Assembly (NCBI GenBank): GCA_902622955.1
Contig: CACNRP010000002.1
Span: 53,502-117,501, forward strand
Length of the DNA: 64,000 bases
Direction of reading: 5' to 3'
Origin: an uncultured Pelagibacteraceae bacterium
GTDB lineage: Bacteria > Pseudomonadota > Alphaproteobacteria > Pelagibacterales > Pelagibacteraceae
Every line of letters starts with the position of its first letter. Position 1 is the first letter of the stretch. Below the pieces are notes generated by a model. The model searched no databases. It was not told where the DNA came from and worked only from the letters and a program-made list of their open reading frames with translations. Position numbers and translations under genes: made by a program. Positions 35,315 to 43,425 of this stretch are shown piece after piece.

Positions 35315-36451
35315 ATGTTTGAAGCTTCAAGGGCTAAGGCCTTAAATAAATTAGATAATTTTGTTGAAAATAACCTTGCAGAATATTCAAGATTAAGAAA
35401 CTTTGATTATGGACCTGAAAAAAGATCAAATGTATCTTGTTTATCACCATATATCACTCATGGAATAACTAATGAAAAAGAAGTCATTCAGAAAGCGCTG
35501 AGTAAATTTTCTTTTTCAAAAAATGAAAAATTTATTCAAGAAGTTCTATGGCGAACTTATTGGAAAGGCTGGTTGGAACTAAGACCAAATGTTTGGACAG
35601 ATTATCTTGCTGAATTAAATCAAATAAAAAATGAATTTCAAAATAATCAAAACTATCTTTCTGCAATTGATGGGAAAACAGACATTGAGTGCTTTAATGC
35701 TTGGGTTAATGAGCTTAAAGATTACAATTATTTGCATAATCACACAAGAATGTGGTTTGCTAGTATTTGGATTTTTACTCTAGAATTACCTTGGCAATTG
35801 GGTGCAGAATTTTTTATGCAACATCTCTATGATGGAGATGCTGCATCAAACACTCTTGGATGGCGATGGGTTGCAGGTGTTCAAACGCAAGGAAAGCATT
35901 ACCTTGCTAGTGAATGGAATATTAAAAAATTCACTAACAATAGATTTCAAAATATAAAATTAAATGAAAATGCACCTCCAAAAATTTCAGAAAAATCTTA
36001 TCAAATAATTAAACAGAATTTCAATAACCCACAAAATATTGAGAATAAGAATCTTTTAATTTTTGAAAATAATCTCTCATTTGAAATCACTGACTTTCAG
36101 GAAAAGAACTTTGAAAAAATTTACTTAGTTTCTAATAAAAATGAAAATAGATCCATAAAACTAAGTGAAAAATTGATGAAATTTAAATCTCAGTTAATAG
36201 AAGACCAAGGGCAAAGATTAAAAGATCAATCTATTGATTGCCAGGTTGTAGACATAAGTGAATTAACAAAAATTGAAAATTGTTATGGTTTATATCCAAC
36301 AGTAGGTGAAAATTTAGATTTTTTAAATTCGAATAATTTAAAGATAGATTTTTTATATAGAAATCTTGATCAATTGGCTTGGCAATACTGCAATAAAGGA
36401 TTTTTTAATTTTAAAAATTATATTCCCAAAATAGTTTCGACTTTTAATTAA
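35315..36451 (+). CDS. Photolyase/cryptochrome-like flavoprotein with FAD domain first
   Basis: Protein of 378 residues. Residues 1 to about 215 are the all-helical FAD domain of photolyases: SPYITHGIT, EVLWRTYWKGW, YNYLHNHTRMWFASIWIFTL, FFMQHLYDGDAASNTLGWRWVAG. In normal photolyases an alpha/beta antenna domain comes before this. Here the protein starts directly with the FAD domain, and an alpha/beta-looking region follows at about 230-378 (NLLIFENNLSFE, KIYLVSNKNENRS, CQVVDISELTKI, IDFLYRNLDQLAWQY). This looks like a circular permutation, or an unrelated C-terminal domain. Probable light-dependent DNA repair or light sensing; activity not proven. First of a group of light-related genes. Confidence 0.78.
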   Translation: MFEASRAKALNKLDNFVENNLAEYSRLRNFDYGPEKRSNVSCLSPYITHGITNEKEVIQKALSKFSFSKNEKFIQEVLWRTYWKGWLELRPNVWTDYLAELNQIKNEFQNNQNYLSAIDGKTDIECFNAWVNELKDYNYLHNHTRMWFASIWIFTLELPWQLGAEFFMQHLYDGDAASNTLGWRWVAGVQTQGKHYLASEWNIKKFTNNRFQNIKLNENAPPKISEKSYQIIKQNFNNPQNIENKNLLIFENNLSFEITDFQEKNFEKIYLVSNKNENRSIKLSEKLMKFKSQLIEDQGQRLKDQSIDCQVVDISELTKIENCYGLYPTVGENLDFLNSNNLKIDFLYRNLDQLAWQYCNKGFFNFKNYIPKIVSTFN

Positions 36452-36669
36452 AACCAACGAACCATCCCAATAATTCCAGCTGTTGCGTAAAAAAATTGTA
36501 AAAATAAAATTCCTTTATGGCCACCTCTATACGCCCAAATACCAATTAAGATTGCAGATAAAAGTAATAAACAAAAACCAAAAAACTCTATCCCAATATT
36601 TAAAGCCACAAACAAAGAATATAATATTGCAGTTATAACCCCTGCCCACTCAAAGATTTTGTTATTCAT
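36448..36669 (-). CDS. Small membrane protein, unknown
   Basis: Protein of 73 residues with three hydrophobic stretches and a C-terminal YATAGIIGMVRWF. It resembles short PnuC-like or DUF small membrane proteins, but I cannot name the family. Its ATG overlaps the glutamine amidotransferase stop as ATGA and its 3' end overlaps the convergent photolyase-like gene by 4 nt. It is the last gene of the photolyase, DUF2256, amidotransferase operon. Confidence 0.72.
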   Translation of the reverse strand: MNNKIFEWAGVITAILYSLFVALNIGIEFFGFCLLLLSAILIGIWAYRGGHKGILFLQFFYATAGIIGMVRWF

Positions 36670-37385
36670 AAAAGTTTTTTAAAATTATCATAAAGGATTG
36701 TAGAGTAGTTATTCATATCTTTCATGTTATCTTTTGCAGATTTATCAAACTTTTCTAATGCACCATTACCAAGCTGATCTTCCAAAGCTTTTTTGTATTC
36801 CGGGACACAACCCCATTCATTGACCGTGGTATCTTTTATTTCTATATGAAATTGAATTCCATAAGCATGATTTTGATATTTAAAAATTTGATACTTAGTG
36901 ATCGGGGAAGAGGCTAATAAAGTTATATTTTTATTATCCTCGATTCCTTGAACCTCATAAGAATGCCATTGTAAACTTTTAATTGTATCAGGAAATTTTG
37001 AAAACAATTTATCTACATTTTTTTCATTAGAGAAATTAATATCCATAATCCCTATTTCTGCTGGTTTAGATTTAACCACTTTTCCACCAACTACCTCTCC
37101 TAAAAGCTGACAACCTAAACAAAAACCTAAATAAGGTTTTTTTAGATTAATAACAAATTCTTTGATTGCTTTCTTTTCTTCTATTAACCAAGGATATTCT
37201 TGTTCCATATAGGTATCCATTGGTCCCCCCATGCAAAACATTCCATCAAATTTACTTAAATCGTGTGGTACTTTTTCACCTTCATCTAACTCAATAGTGG
37301 TGAGCTTAAATCCATCTGCCAGCATTAAATCTTTAATGTAACCTGGGTCTTCTATTTTGATATGTTGTAATACAATTATATTCAC
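36666..37385 (-). CDS. Class I glutamine amidotransferase-like protein
   Basis: Cytoplasmic protein of 239 residues with the GATase fold. The nucleophile Cys is in PYLGFCLGCQLLGEVVGG, and the partner His and Glu are in YGIQFHIEIK. Early motifs FCMGGPMDTYMEQEYPW are typical of GMP-synthase-like stand-alone amidotransferases (YfeJ and relatives). No acceptor synthetase gene is adjacent, so it may hydrolyse a gamma-glutamyl compound. It begins 5 nt after the DUF2256 gene. Confidence 0.88.
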   Translation of the reverse strand: MNIIVLQHIKIEDPGYIKDLMLADGFKLTTIELDEGEKVPHDLSKFDGMFCMGGPMDTYMEQEYPWLIEEKKAIKEFVINLKKPYLGFCLGCQLLGEVVGGKVVKSKPAEIGIMDINFSNEKNVDKLFSKFPDTIKSLQWHSYEVQGIEDNKNITLLASSPITKYQIFKYQNHAYGIQFHIEIKDTTVNEWGCVPEYKKALEDQLGNGALEKFDKSAKDNMKDMNNYSTILYDNFKKLL

Positions 37386-37390
37386 TAAGT

Positions 37391-37519
37391 TTAGCTTAGC
37401 TTAGAACACTTCTTGGAACAATATTTTACTCTCTCCCAGTTCAACTTCCATTTTTTGCGCCAAGTAAATGGTCTTTTACAAATTGGACAAGTTTTGGTTG
37501 GTAAATTTTCTTTTTTCAT
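37391..37519 (-). CDS. DUF2256 family small zinc-binding protein
   Basis: A 42-residue gene too short for the ORF track. I translated it from the ATG at 37517-37519, whose A is the last base of the photolyase TGA stop. It has the DUF2256 pattern: [18 protein letters not shown], then VKYCSKKC, with four cysteines (CxxC and CxxxC) placed to bind zinc. DUF2256 genes commonly sit beside FeS-BCP-type photolyase genes in other bacteria. Function unknown; the context suggests a part in light-related repair or nucleic-acid binding. Confidence 0.88.
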   Translation of the reverse strand: MKKENLPTKTCPICKRPFTWRKKWKLNWERVKYCSKKCSKLS

Positions 37520-39006
37520 CAAATTGTATTTTGTTTAATAAATTTGTCAGCTTCTGATAAAATTAATTTTTTTCTCTCAGATTTCATTTTATCAAATATC
37601 CTTACCATCATAGATAGGCGAGGATTTTTTAAAAAAAATTTTCTGTTTCGGTCTATAAACCTCCAATAAAGGCCATCCATTGTGTTACACCACTCCCCTT
37701 TTTTAAAATCCATCATTTTCATAAAGTATGCAGATCCACAAATGTAAGGTTTAGTTGCAAAAATTCCTCCATCATTAAATAGTCCCATACTAATATTTGG
37801 AACCATCACCCAATCTGAAGAATCAGCAAACATTTCCATAAACCACTTATAAACAATTAATGGTTTGATCTCACAAAGGTTCATAATGTTTGATAAGATC
37901 ATTAATCTTTCAATATGATGTGACCATGCATGATTTACCGCATTTTTAATTGCGTAATCTAATGGTGGAAGACCAGTTGATCCCTCATACCAAGAAATTT
38001 TCATTTTTCTATTATGTTTAAAAAAATTTCCATTTTCAATTTCTTGTGAATACGACTGATAAACTCCTCGCATAAATTCTCGCCATCCGATTACTTGGCG
38101 AATGTAACCTTCTAAAGAGTTCATTCTAATTTTATTTTTTTTATGAAATTCTAAAACTTTTTGAATTACAAATTCAGGGGTTATTAAACCTAAATTTATA
38201 TAAGGACTCAATGCACTATGAAATAGGATATTATCTTTTTGATCAACTGCATCTTCATAATCACCAAATAAATTTGATTTTTCTTTTATAAAAAAAATTA
38301 AAAGTTTGACAACATCATCGTATTCTGTTGCAAACCAAAAGTTGTCTGTACTTCCAGGATGATTTTTAAATTCTTTTTCAATAAGAGGCTTTAATTTTTT
38401 TGTGTGATTTGTTTCATTAATTTTTGGAAATTTAGGAATTGAAATATCTTTTGGTAATTTATTTCTATTATCTTCATCAAAACTCCACTTACCTCCAATA
38501 GGATTACCATCTGAGCCCATCAATATTCCAGATTTTTTTCTAACTTCCTTGTAGAAAGTTGCCATGAATGGTTTTTTTGATTTTGATAAATAATTTTTAA
38601 ATTCTTCTCTAGAATTTAAAAACATAGGAGTTTGAACAATATTCCAATTTATTTTTTCTTTTCTTAAAAATTTTGAAATCTTTTTTTCAAAAAATTTATC
38701 CTCTACTTCAAAACTTGAAATTTCTTTTATTTTTTTTTGTGTGATTATTTTTTTTAGTTTTTTTAAATAATCATCACTAAATTCTTTATCTTCAATTTTA
38801 AGATAATCTAATTTAAATTTATTTTTTCTTAACCCATCTGCATAAGATCGCATTGAAGATAAAAATAATAAAATTTTTTTCTTATGATGCTTTTCATAGG
38901 TGCATAAACCCTTATCTTCAGCCATAAAAAACAGGTGGTCTTTTTTGAAGCGGTCTAGGTATTTTGTTGGAAATAATTGATTACCAAGTATAAAAAATAA
39001 CTTCAT
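37519..39006 (-). CDS. FeS-BCP-type (6-4) photolyase/cryptochrome, PhrB-like, cluster site partly deleted
   Basis: Flavoprotein of 495 residues of the bacterial cryptochrome/(6-4) photolyase group. The N-terminal DUF523-like antenna domain ([33 protein letters not shown]) is followed by the helical FAD domain ([75 protein letters not shown]). PhrB binds a 4Fe-4S cluster with four cysteines. Cys378 and Cys440 here match two of them, but the stretch between MMDF and EWC that should carry the CxxC is missing about a dozen residues. Cys423 is extra. The cluster is therefore probably absent or changed. Confidence 0.88.
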   Translation of the reverse strand: MKLFFILGNQLFPTKYLDRFKKDHLFFMAEDKGLCTYEKHHKKKILLFLSSMRSYADGLRKNKFKLDYLKIEDKEFSDDYLKKLKKIITQKKIKEISSFEVEDKFFEKKISKFLRKEKINWNIVQTPMFLNSREEFKNYLSKSKKPFMATFYKEVRKKSGILMGSDGNPIGGKWSFDEDNRNKLPKDISIPKFPKINETNHTKKLKPLIEKEFKNHPGSTDNFWFATEYDDVVKLLIFFIKEKSNLFGDYEDAVDQKDNILFHSALSPYINLGLITPEFVIQKVLEFHKKNKIRMNSLEGYIRQVIGWREFMRGVYQSYSQEIENGNFFKHNRKMKISWYEGSTGLPPLDYAIKNAVNHAWSHHIERLMILSNIMNLCEIKPLIVYKWFMEMFADSSDWVMVPNISMGLFNDGGIFATKPYICGSAYFMKMMDFKKGEWCNTMDGLYWRFIDRNRKFFLKNPRLSMMVRIFDKMKSERKKLILSEADKFIKQNTI

Positions 39007-39033
39007 AATTAAATATAACTAATAAAAATTTTT

Positions 39034-39744
39034 ATGTCAGAAAAATATGTAATTTTTGGTGCGACAGGTTCTATTGGATCAAGTTTGGCTGAACAATTAA
39101 AAAGCTCTGGAAATGATATTCATTTGGTTGCAAGAAATGAAAGTGAACTTAGTCATATATCTGAAAAACTTGGATGCTCGCATACTGTTGCAGATGTTTT
39201 GGAAGATGGATTCATTGAAAAAGTTAAATCAGATATTTCTGAAATTAAAGGCCTTGCTTATTGTGTGGGTTCAATTGATTTAAAGCCATTAAGAATGGTT
39301 AGTGAGCAAGACTTTCAAAAATGTATGAAGCTTAATCTTTATTCAGCTGTAGAGGTTATTAAAGGATTTCAAGAAAGTTTAAAAAAAAATAAAGGGTCTA
39401 TAGTGTTATTTTCCACTGTTGCTGCTCAAAGGGGATTTACCAATCATGCAATAATAGCTTCAACAAAAGCTGCTGTTGAAGGTTTAACGGTTTCACTTGC
39501 AGCTGAATTTGCTCCAAACATAAGAGTAAACTGTGTAGCACCAAGTTTAACAAAATCTAAAATAGCAGAACCAATGTTAAAAAATACTGCTATTGCCGAA
39601 GGTATTGCAAAAGCACACCCCCTTAAAAGATTAGGTGAGGGTAAAGACTCTGCGGCTCTTGCTAAATTCTTACTTACAGAAGATAGTTCTTGGGTTACTG
39701 GACAAATAATTGCAGTTGATGGTGGAAGATCAAAACTTTCTTAA
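39034..39744 (+). CDS. SDR family protein with Tyr-to-Ile at the catalytic site
   Basis: Short-chain dehydrogenase/reductase fold of 236 residues. Cofactor motif GATGSIGSSLAE (9-20), a CVGS strand instead of NNAG, and the active-site Ser127 (VLFSTVAA) and Lys145 (ASTKAAVEG) are present. The Tyr that must lie four residues before Lys is Ile141, so normal acid-base chemistry is unlikely. The C-terminus ends DGGRSKLS, as in FabG relatives. It is divergent from the photolyase gene (27-nt gap) and is followed directly by a DUF6356 gene, then by the short adenylation gene. It may be a binding or sensor protein. Confidence 0.85.
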   Translation: MSEKYVIFGATGSIGSSLAEQLKSSGNDIHLVARNESELSHISEKLGCSHTVADVLEDGFIEKVKSDISEIKGLAYCVGSIDLKPLRMVSEQDFQKCMKLNLYSAVEVIKGFQESLKKNKGSIVLFSTVAAQRGFTNHAIIASTKAAVEGLTVSLAAEFAPNIRVNCVAPSLTKSKIAEPMLKNTAIAEGIAKAHPLKRLGEGKDSAALAKFLLTEDSSWVTGQIIAVDGGRSKLS

Positions 39745-39966
39745 ATGGATTGGGATTTAAATCATCTTAAAAAAATAAAATCATCTTGGTTAAAACATTT
39801 TTTATATGCAAGCTATTTTAACTTTTTAGCTCTTTTAATTTTTATTACAGGTTTGATACATAGCATTTTTCCATGGATTTTTACTTTTACACCTTACAAA
39901 CTCGCAAAAAAAATTGTTAATGGAACAGAAAAGCAATTTAGAAGTAATTTTAAAAAAAGGAATTGA
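39745..39966 (+). CDS. DUF6356-like small membrane protein
   Basis: Protein of 73 residues with one central hydrophobic helix (about 22-46) and basic ends. The layout KSSWLKHFLYASYFNFLALLIFITGLIHSIFPWIFTFT matches DUF6356 proteins as I remember them. Its ATG follows the SDR stop with no gap, and its 3' end overlaps the next gene by 47 nt. Such a long overlap is unusual in this genome, so one of the two ends may be worth checking. Confidence 0.7.
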   Translation: MDWDLNHLKKIKSSWLKHFLYASYFNFLALLIFITGLIHSIFPWIFTFTPYKLAKKIVNGTEKQFRSNFKKRN

Positions 39967-40630
39967 ATTAAAATCCAGTGGCACTACAGGTCCACAAAAA
40001 AAGATTTATCAATCCCCTTATAAACTAAAACGAGCAAATAAAATTGCACGTGAATCCCAAAAAATCTCATCAAAAAGTAAAATTTACACTGTATGTAAAC
40101 TAGAACATGCTGGTGGACTTTTAGCACAAACACTCCCAGGTTATGAAGTAGGAGCTGATATAGAAATTGAAAAATTTAATGCATATAATTTTTGTAAAAA
40201 AATTAAAAACTTTACTCACAGCCATATTACACCAAAACATGGTAAGGCTATAATGATGACTAAATCATTTCAAACTTTGAATTTAAAAGGTATTTGGATT
40301 ACCTGTGGTAGTGAGCCAGTAGATTGGGAATTAATAATTAATTTTGTTAAAAAAGGATGCAAATTTATGGTGAATTGGGGGATGACAGAAATAGGTCCTT
40401 GTGCAATTAACACTTTGTTTAAAAATATAGATGAAGTTGAAGAATATAAAAAGAGAGCACTAAAAGGAACGTTAATGGGAAATAAAGTTTACTGTGATAC
40501 AAAAATTGAAAAAGATACATTGCATGTTAAAGGAGATATTAGTGTTTTTGGAAATAATTGGTTTGATACAAAAGATATAGTGAAAAAAAACCAAAAAAAT
40601 GAGTTTTATATTGAGGGTAGGTTAGAATAA
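39920..40630 (+). CDS. Very short AMP-binding (adenylation) family protein
   Basis: Protein of 236 residues from the ATG at 39920; the track uses a TTG two codons earlier. It has the adenylate-forming motifs in order: SSGTTGPQKK (A3), NWGMTEIGPCAIN (A5), a WFDTKDIV segment in place of GDL (A7) and FYIEGRLE near the end (A8). It lacks most of the usual N-terminal half and all of the C-terminal lysine domain of 500-residue relatives. It resembles stripped-down MenE or acyl-CoA synthetase cores. It could adenylate a small acid without the second half-reaction. In line with the SDR and DUF6356 genes. Confidence 0.72.
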   Translation: MEQKSNLEVILKKGIELKSSGTTGPQKKIYQSPYKLKRANKIARESQKISSKSKIYTVCKLEHAGGLLAQTLPGYEVGADIEIEKFNAYNFCKKIKNFTHSHITPKHGKAIMMTKSFQTLNLKGIWITCGSEPVDWELIINFVKKGCKFMVNWGMTEIGPCAINTLFKNIDEVEEYKKRALKGTLMGNKVYCDTKIEKDTLHVKGDISVFGNNWFDTKDIVKKNQKNEFYIEGRLE

Positions 40631-40633
40631 TCT

Positions 40634-41701
40634 ATGAAAATAATCCTTTTAACTATAATTATATTATTTTTTAAAGTTTCCTTATCATACTCTGAAAATT
40701 TTACTTTCAAAAAATTAGCAGATTTAAATGACCCGTGGGGGTCATCATTTATAAATAATGAAGAACTTATTCTTACTGAAAAAACTGGAAAAATAAAAAT
40801 AGTAAATATTATTTCTAAAGAAGTTTATGAAGTAGAGCATAACTTAAATTATTTTGTACATGGACAAGGAGGCTTGTTAGATATCATTTATCAAAAAAAT
40901 ACCTTGTGGATTTCTTATTCTGAAAATAGAGGTGATTGGAAAACGAGCACCTCTATTGCAAAAGCTAAATTAGACAAAAAAAAATTAGATTTTGAAAATA
41001 TATTTCAAGCCGAACCGCCAATAGAATCTGGCTATCATTTTGGATCAAGACTAGCAATAAAAGATAATTATCTTTTTGCATCTGCTGGTGAAAGAGGACA
41101 AGGAATGATTGCTCAAGATCCAACAAAACATGCTGGAAGTATAATTAGAATTCATATTGATGGGAGTATCCCAAAAGATAATCCAAAGTTTGACGGTAAA
41201 TCTAATTGGTTACCAGAAATCTACCAAATTGGTGTTCGTAACCCCCAAGGTCTGACTTTATCTCCTTTTGATGGAAAAATTTATATCAGTAATCACGGTG
41301 CAAAAGGTGGTGATTGGTTTGGCGAAGTAAAAAAAGGAGAGAATTATGGTTGGAAAATTTTAGGTTGGGGTGGCACAAATTATTCAGGATCAAAAATTGG
41401 ACCCAAGTGGAAACCAGGATTTACAAAGGCAATTCATTACTGGGTACCATCTATAGCTACAAGTGCAATAACTATTTATAAAGGAGATGAGTTTAACGAA
41501 TGGAATGGTCAAGCACTTATTACTTCATTAAAAGATAAATCAATGAGAAAGCTAAACTTTCAAAATTTATCAAATGTAGAAGAAACAATTATTTTTAGCG
41601 ATATAATTGGAAGAATTAGAGATATACAAATACACCCCGCTAATGGGAAAATATATTTTCTTGCAGGAAACAGTTTGTGGTTAATGGAGAGAAAGAAATA
41701 A
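40634..41701 (+). CDS. PQQ-type soluble sugar dehydrogenase family protein
   Basis: Periplasmic six-bladed propeller protein of 355 residues with a signal peptide (hydrophobic about 3-16, cleavage near SYS). Family motifs: NDPWGSSFINNEELILTEKTGKI, HGQGGLLDI, GYHFGSRLAI, IGVRNPQGLTLSPFDGKIYISNHG and GENYGWKILGWG. It resembles aldose sugar dehydrogenases (YliI). The His and Arg residues around VRNPQG and HG that contact PQQ are present. PQQ synthesis genes are not in the window. It follows the adenylation gene by 3 nt. Confidence 0.85.
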   Translation: MKIILLTIIILFFKVSLSYSENFTFKKLADLNDPWGSSFINNEELILTEKTGKIKIVNIISKEVYEVEHNLNYFVHGQGGLLDIIYQKNTLWISYSENRGDWKTSTSIAKAKLDKKKLDFENIFQAEPPIESGYHFGSRLAIKDNYLFASAGERGQGMIAQDPTKHAGSIIRIHIDGSIPKDNPKFDGKSNWLPEIYQIGVRNPQGLTLSPFDGKIYISNHGAKGGDWFGEVKKGENYGWKILGWGGTNYSGSKIGPKWKPGFTKAIHYWVPSIATSAITIYKGDEFNEWNGQALITSLKDKSMRKLNFQNLSNVEETIIFSDIIGRIRDIQIHPANGKIYFLAGNSLWLMERKK

Positions 41702-41703
41702 AG

Positions 41704-42630
41704 TTATAAAGTTAAGTATCTTATGGCTAAAAAAATAGTTCCTATAGATGCGATAGTAGATACAAAGATAGCCTTTATTATATTTTCAGGACTTACGTTG
41801 TATGCAGAACATAGAACTATAGCTGTAACTCCACAGGGTGCAACGCTCACAAAAAAAGCACCGGGTATTTCTGATGGCGATCCTGAATTAAAAAACAATA
41901 GTCCAATCAATAATAAAATTATTGGAGAAATAATTAATTTTAAAACTGATATTGAAACAGACAATTTGTTAATTATATCTACCGTATAAAAAGAGAGAAT
42001 TATTCCAATTGCAAATAATCCAACTGGCGAAACACATGCAGCAAGTCTAGACAAAGTGTAGTCAATTGGTGTTTGATCAATATTAAAATTTAGTAATAAA
42101 ATTAATAAACCGATAATTACTGAAAGAATAAATGGATTAAAAAATAAATTTTTAAAAAAAGCGAATAAATTTACATTTTTTTTTGTAGATAATTCTAAAA
42201 AAAAAGCAATCACAGATAACAAAATAACTCCATCCATTAATATAATACTTGCAACTTGTGTAATTATATTTTGTTGAAAATAGATTTCTGTTATTGGTAA
42301 AAGCAATGTCACATGGTTTGATAATGCAACTGTTAAAGACCAAATTATAGACTCTGGGACTGGTCTTTTAAAATATTTGGATGTAATTAGATAAGCAATA
42401 ATTCCACATATCGACTGCATAATTAAATAAGAGAGAATTTGTTTAAAATCTACTTGTCCAATTTCATTTTGCGCAATTAACTTAATTATCAATGCTGGTA
42501 CAGCAATGTAAAATAGGAAAAGATTTAAAATTTTAGCATGACTAAGATCTAAAACTTTTAATTTACCAAATATAAATCCCAAAAAAGTAATAAATATAAA
42601 AGGAGTAAGTCCCAAAAAAATTGTGAACAT
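41704..42630 (-). CDS. AEC family transporter (auxin efflux carrier type)
   Basis: Inner-membrane protein of 308 residues with about ten helices. PALIIKLIAQ after the second helix, ALSNHVTLLLPITEIYF and VSVAPCGVTAIVLCSAYNVSPENI are marks of AEC permeases such as MleP. Substrates in the family are organic acids such as malate. It is co-oriented with the TauD-type and dehalogenase-like genes, with a 3-nt gap to the former, so it may move a substrate or product of these enzymes. Confidence 0.87.
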   Translation of the reverse strand: MFTIFLGLTPFIFITFLGFIFGKLKVLDLSHAKILNLFLFYIAVPALIIKLIAQNEIGQVDFKQILSYLIMQSICGIIAYLITSKYFKRPVPESIIWSLTVALSNHVTLLLPITEIYFQQNIITQVASIILMDGVILLSVIAFFLELSTKKNVNLFAFFKNLFFNPFILSVIIGLLILLLNFNIDQTPIDYTLSRLAACVSPVGLFAIGIILSFYTVDIINKLSVSISVLKLIISPIILLLIGLLFFNSGSPSEIPGAFFVSVAPCGVTAIVLCSAYNVSPENIIKAIFVSTIASIGTIFLAIRYLTL

Positions 42631-42633
42631 AAA

Positions 42634-43425
42634 TTATTTGATTGTTATCCTATGCATTATTCTATTTCCTTTGAAAGGTGTTGCCTGATGTAGCATAGAT
42701 CTGTTATCCCATACAGCCAATTGATTTTTCTCCCAAGGAAGTGAGAACTGAAATTTTTTTTTAATTTGATGATTGAATAAAAATTTTTTTAATTTTTTCT
42801 GACTTTTAATTTTTGAACTAAAGCCAACAAAATGTCCTGGACTACAATAAATCGAATATTTTGAGCTTATTTTTTTAATTATCTTGTGTGAAGATTTAAG
42901 TTCTTTAATATTTTTTCCTTTTTCTTTTACTCTTTCCTTGGTTGTGATTGAAATTGGGCCTTCAGAGGAATATTTACCTTTAATTGTTTTGAATTTCTTT
43001 CTAATTGAATTTGGCAACTCTTCATAAGCAAGATATTGAGAACAAAATTCTGTATTAGCTTTGCCTTTTTTTGGTACAAGTTTTGAGAACAACATGGTAA
43101 ATCTTGGCGGTTTTTTTGTATAAATTGAGTCTGTATGAAATTGTTCACCGAAACTTGGACCTTTATCAGTTGATTTTCTTTGTACTACTGTAATTTGAGG
43201 AAATTTTTTATTTAACCCCTTTAATCTTGGATAATTGGCTAATTTTCCAAAGTGTTTAGCAAACTTTATATAAAGTTTAGAGGTCAATTTTTGATTTCTA
43301 AAAAATATCAATCCATATTTATTTAGTGCTTTCTTGATTTTAGAAATGTCTTTATTAGAAATATCTTTCAAATTTAAAATTATCTCTGCACCGATATTTT
43401 TTTTATTAGGTATTATCTCAAGCAT
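42634..43425 (-). CDS. TauD/TfdA family Fe(II)/2-oxoglutarate dioxygenase
   Basis: Cytoplasmic oxygenase of 263 residues. The iron-binding HxD is in GEQFHTDSIYTKKPPRFTMLFSK, the distal His in SMLHQATPFKGN and the 2-oxoglutarate-binding Arg in IMHRITIK. The start MLEIIPNKKNIGAEI and LIFFRNQKLT match the fold. Relatives release sulfite from taurine or hydroxylate other small acids; the specificity residues cannot be read with certainty. It overlaps the hydrolase gene by 8 nt, so the two enzymes are made together. Confidence 0.9.
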   Translation of the reverse strand: MLEIIPNKKNIGAEIILNLKDISNKDISKIKKALNKYGLIFFRNQKLTSKLYIKFAKHFGKLANYPRLKGLNKKFPQITVVQRKSTDKGPSFGEQFHTDSIYTKKPPRFTMLFSKLVPKKGKANTEFCSQYLAYEELPNSIRKKFKTIKGKYSSEGPISITTKERVKEKGKNIKELKSSHKIIKKISSKYSIYCSPGHFVGFSSKIKSQKKLKKFLFNHQIKKKFQFSLPWEKNQLAVWDNRSMLHQATPFKGNRIMHRITIK

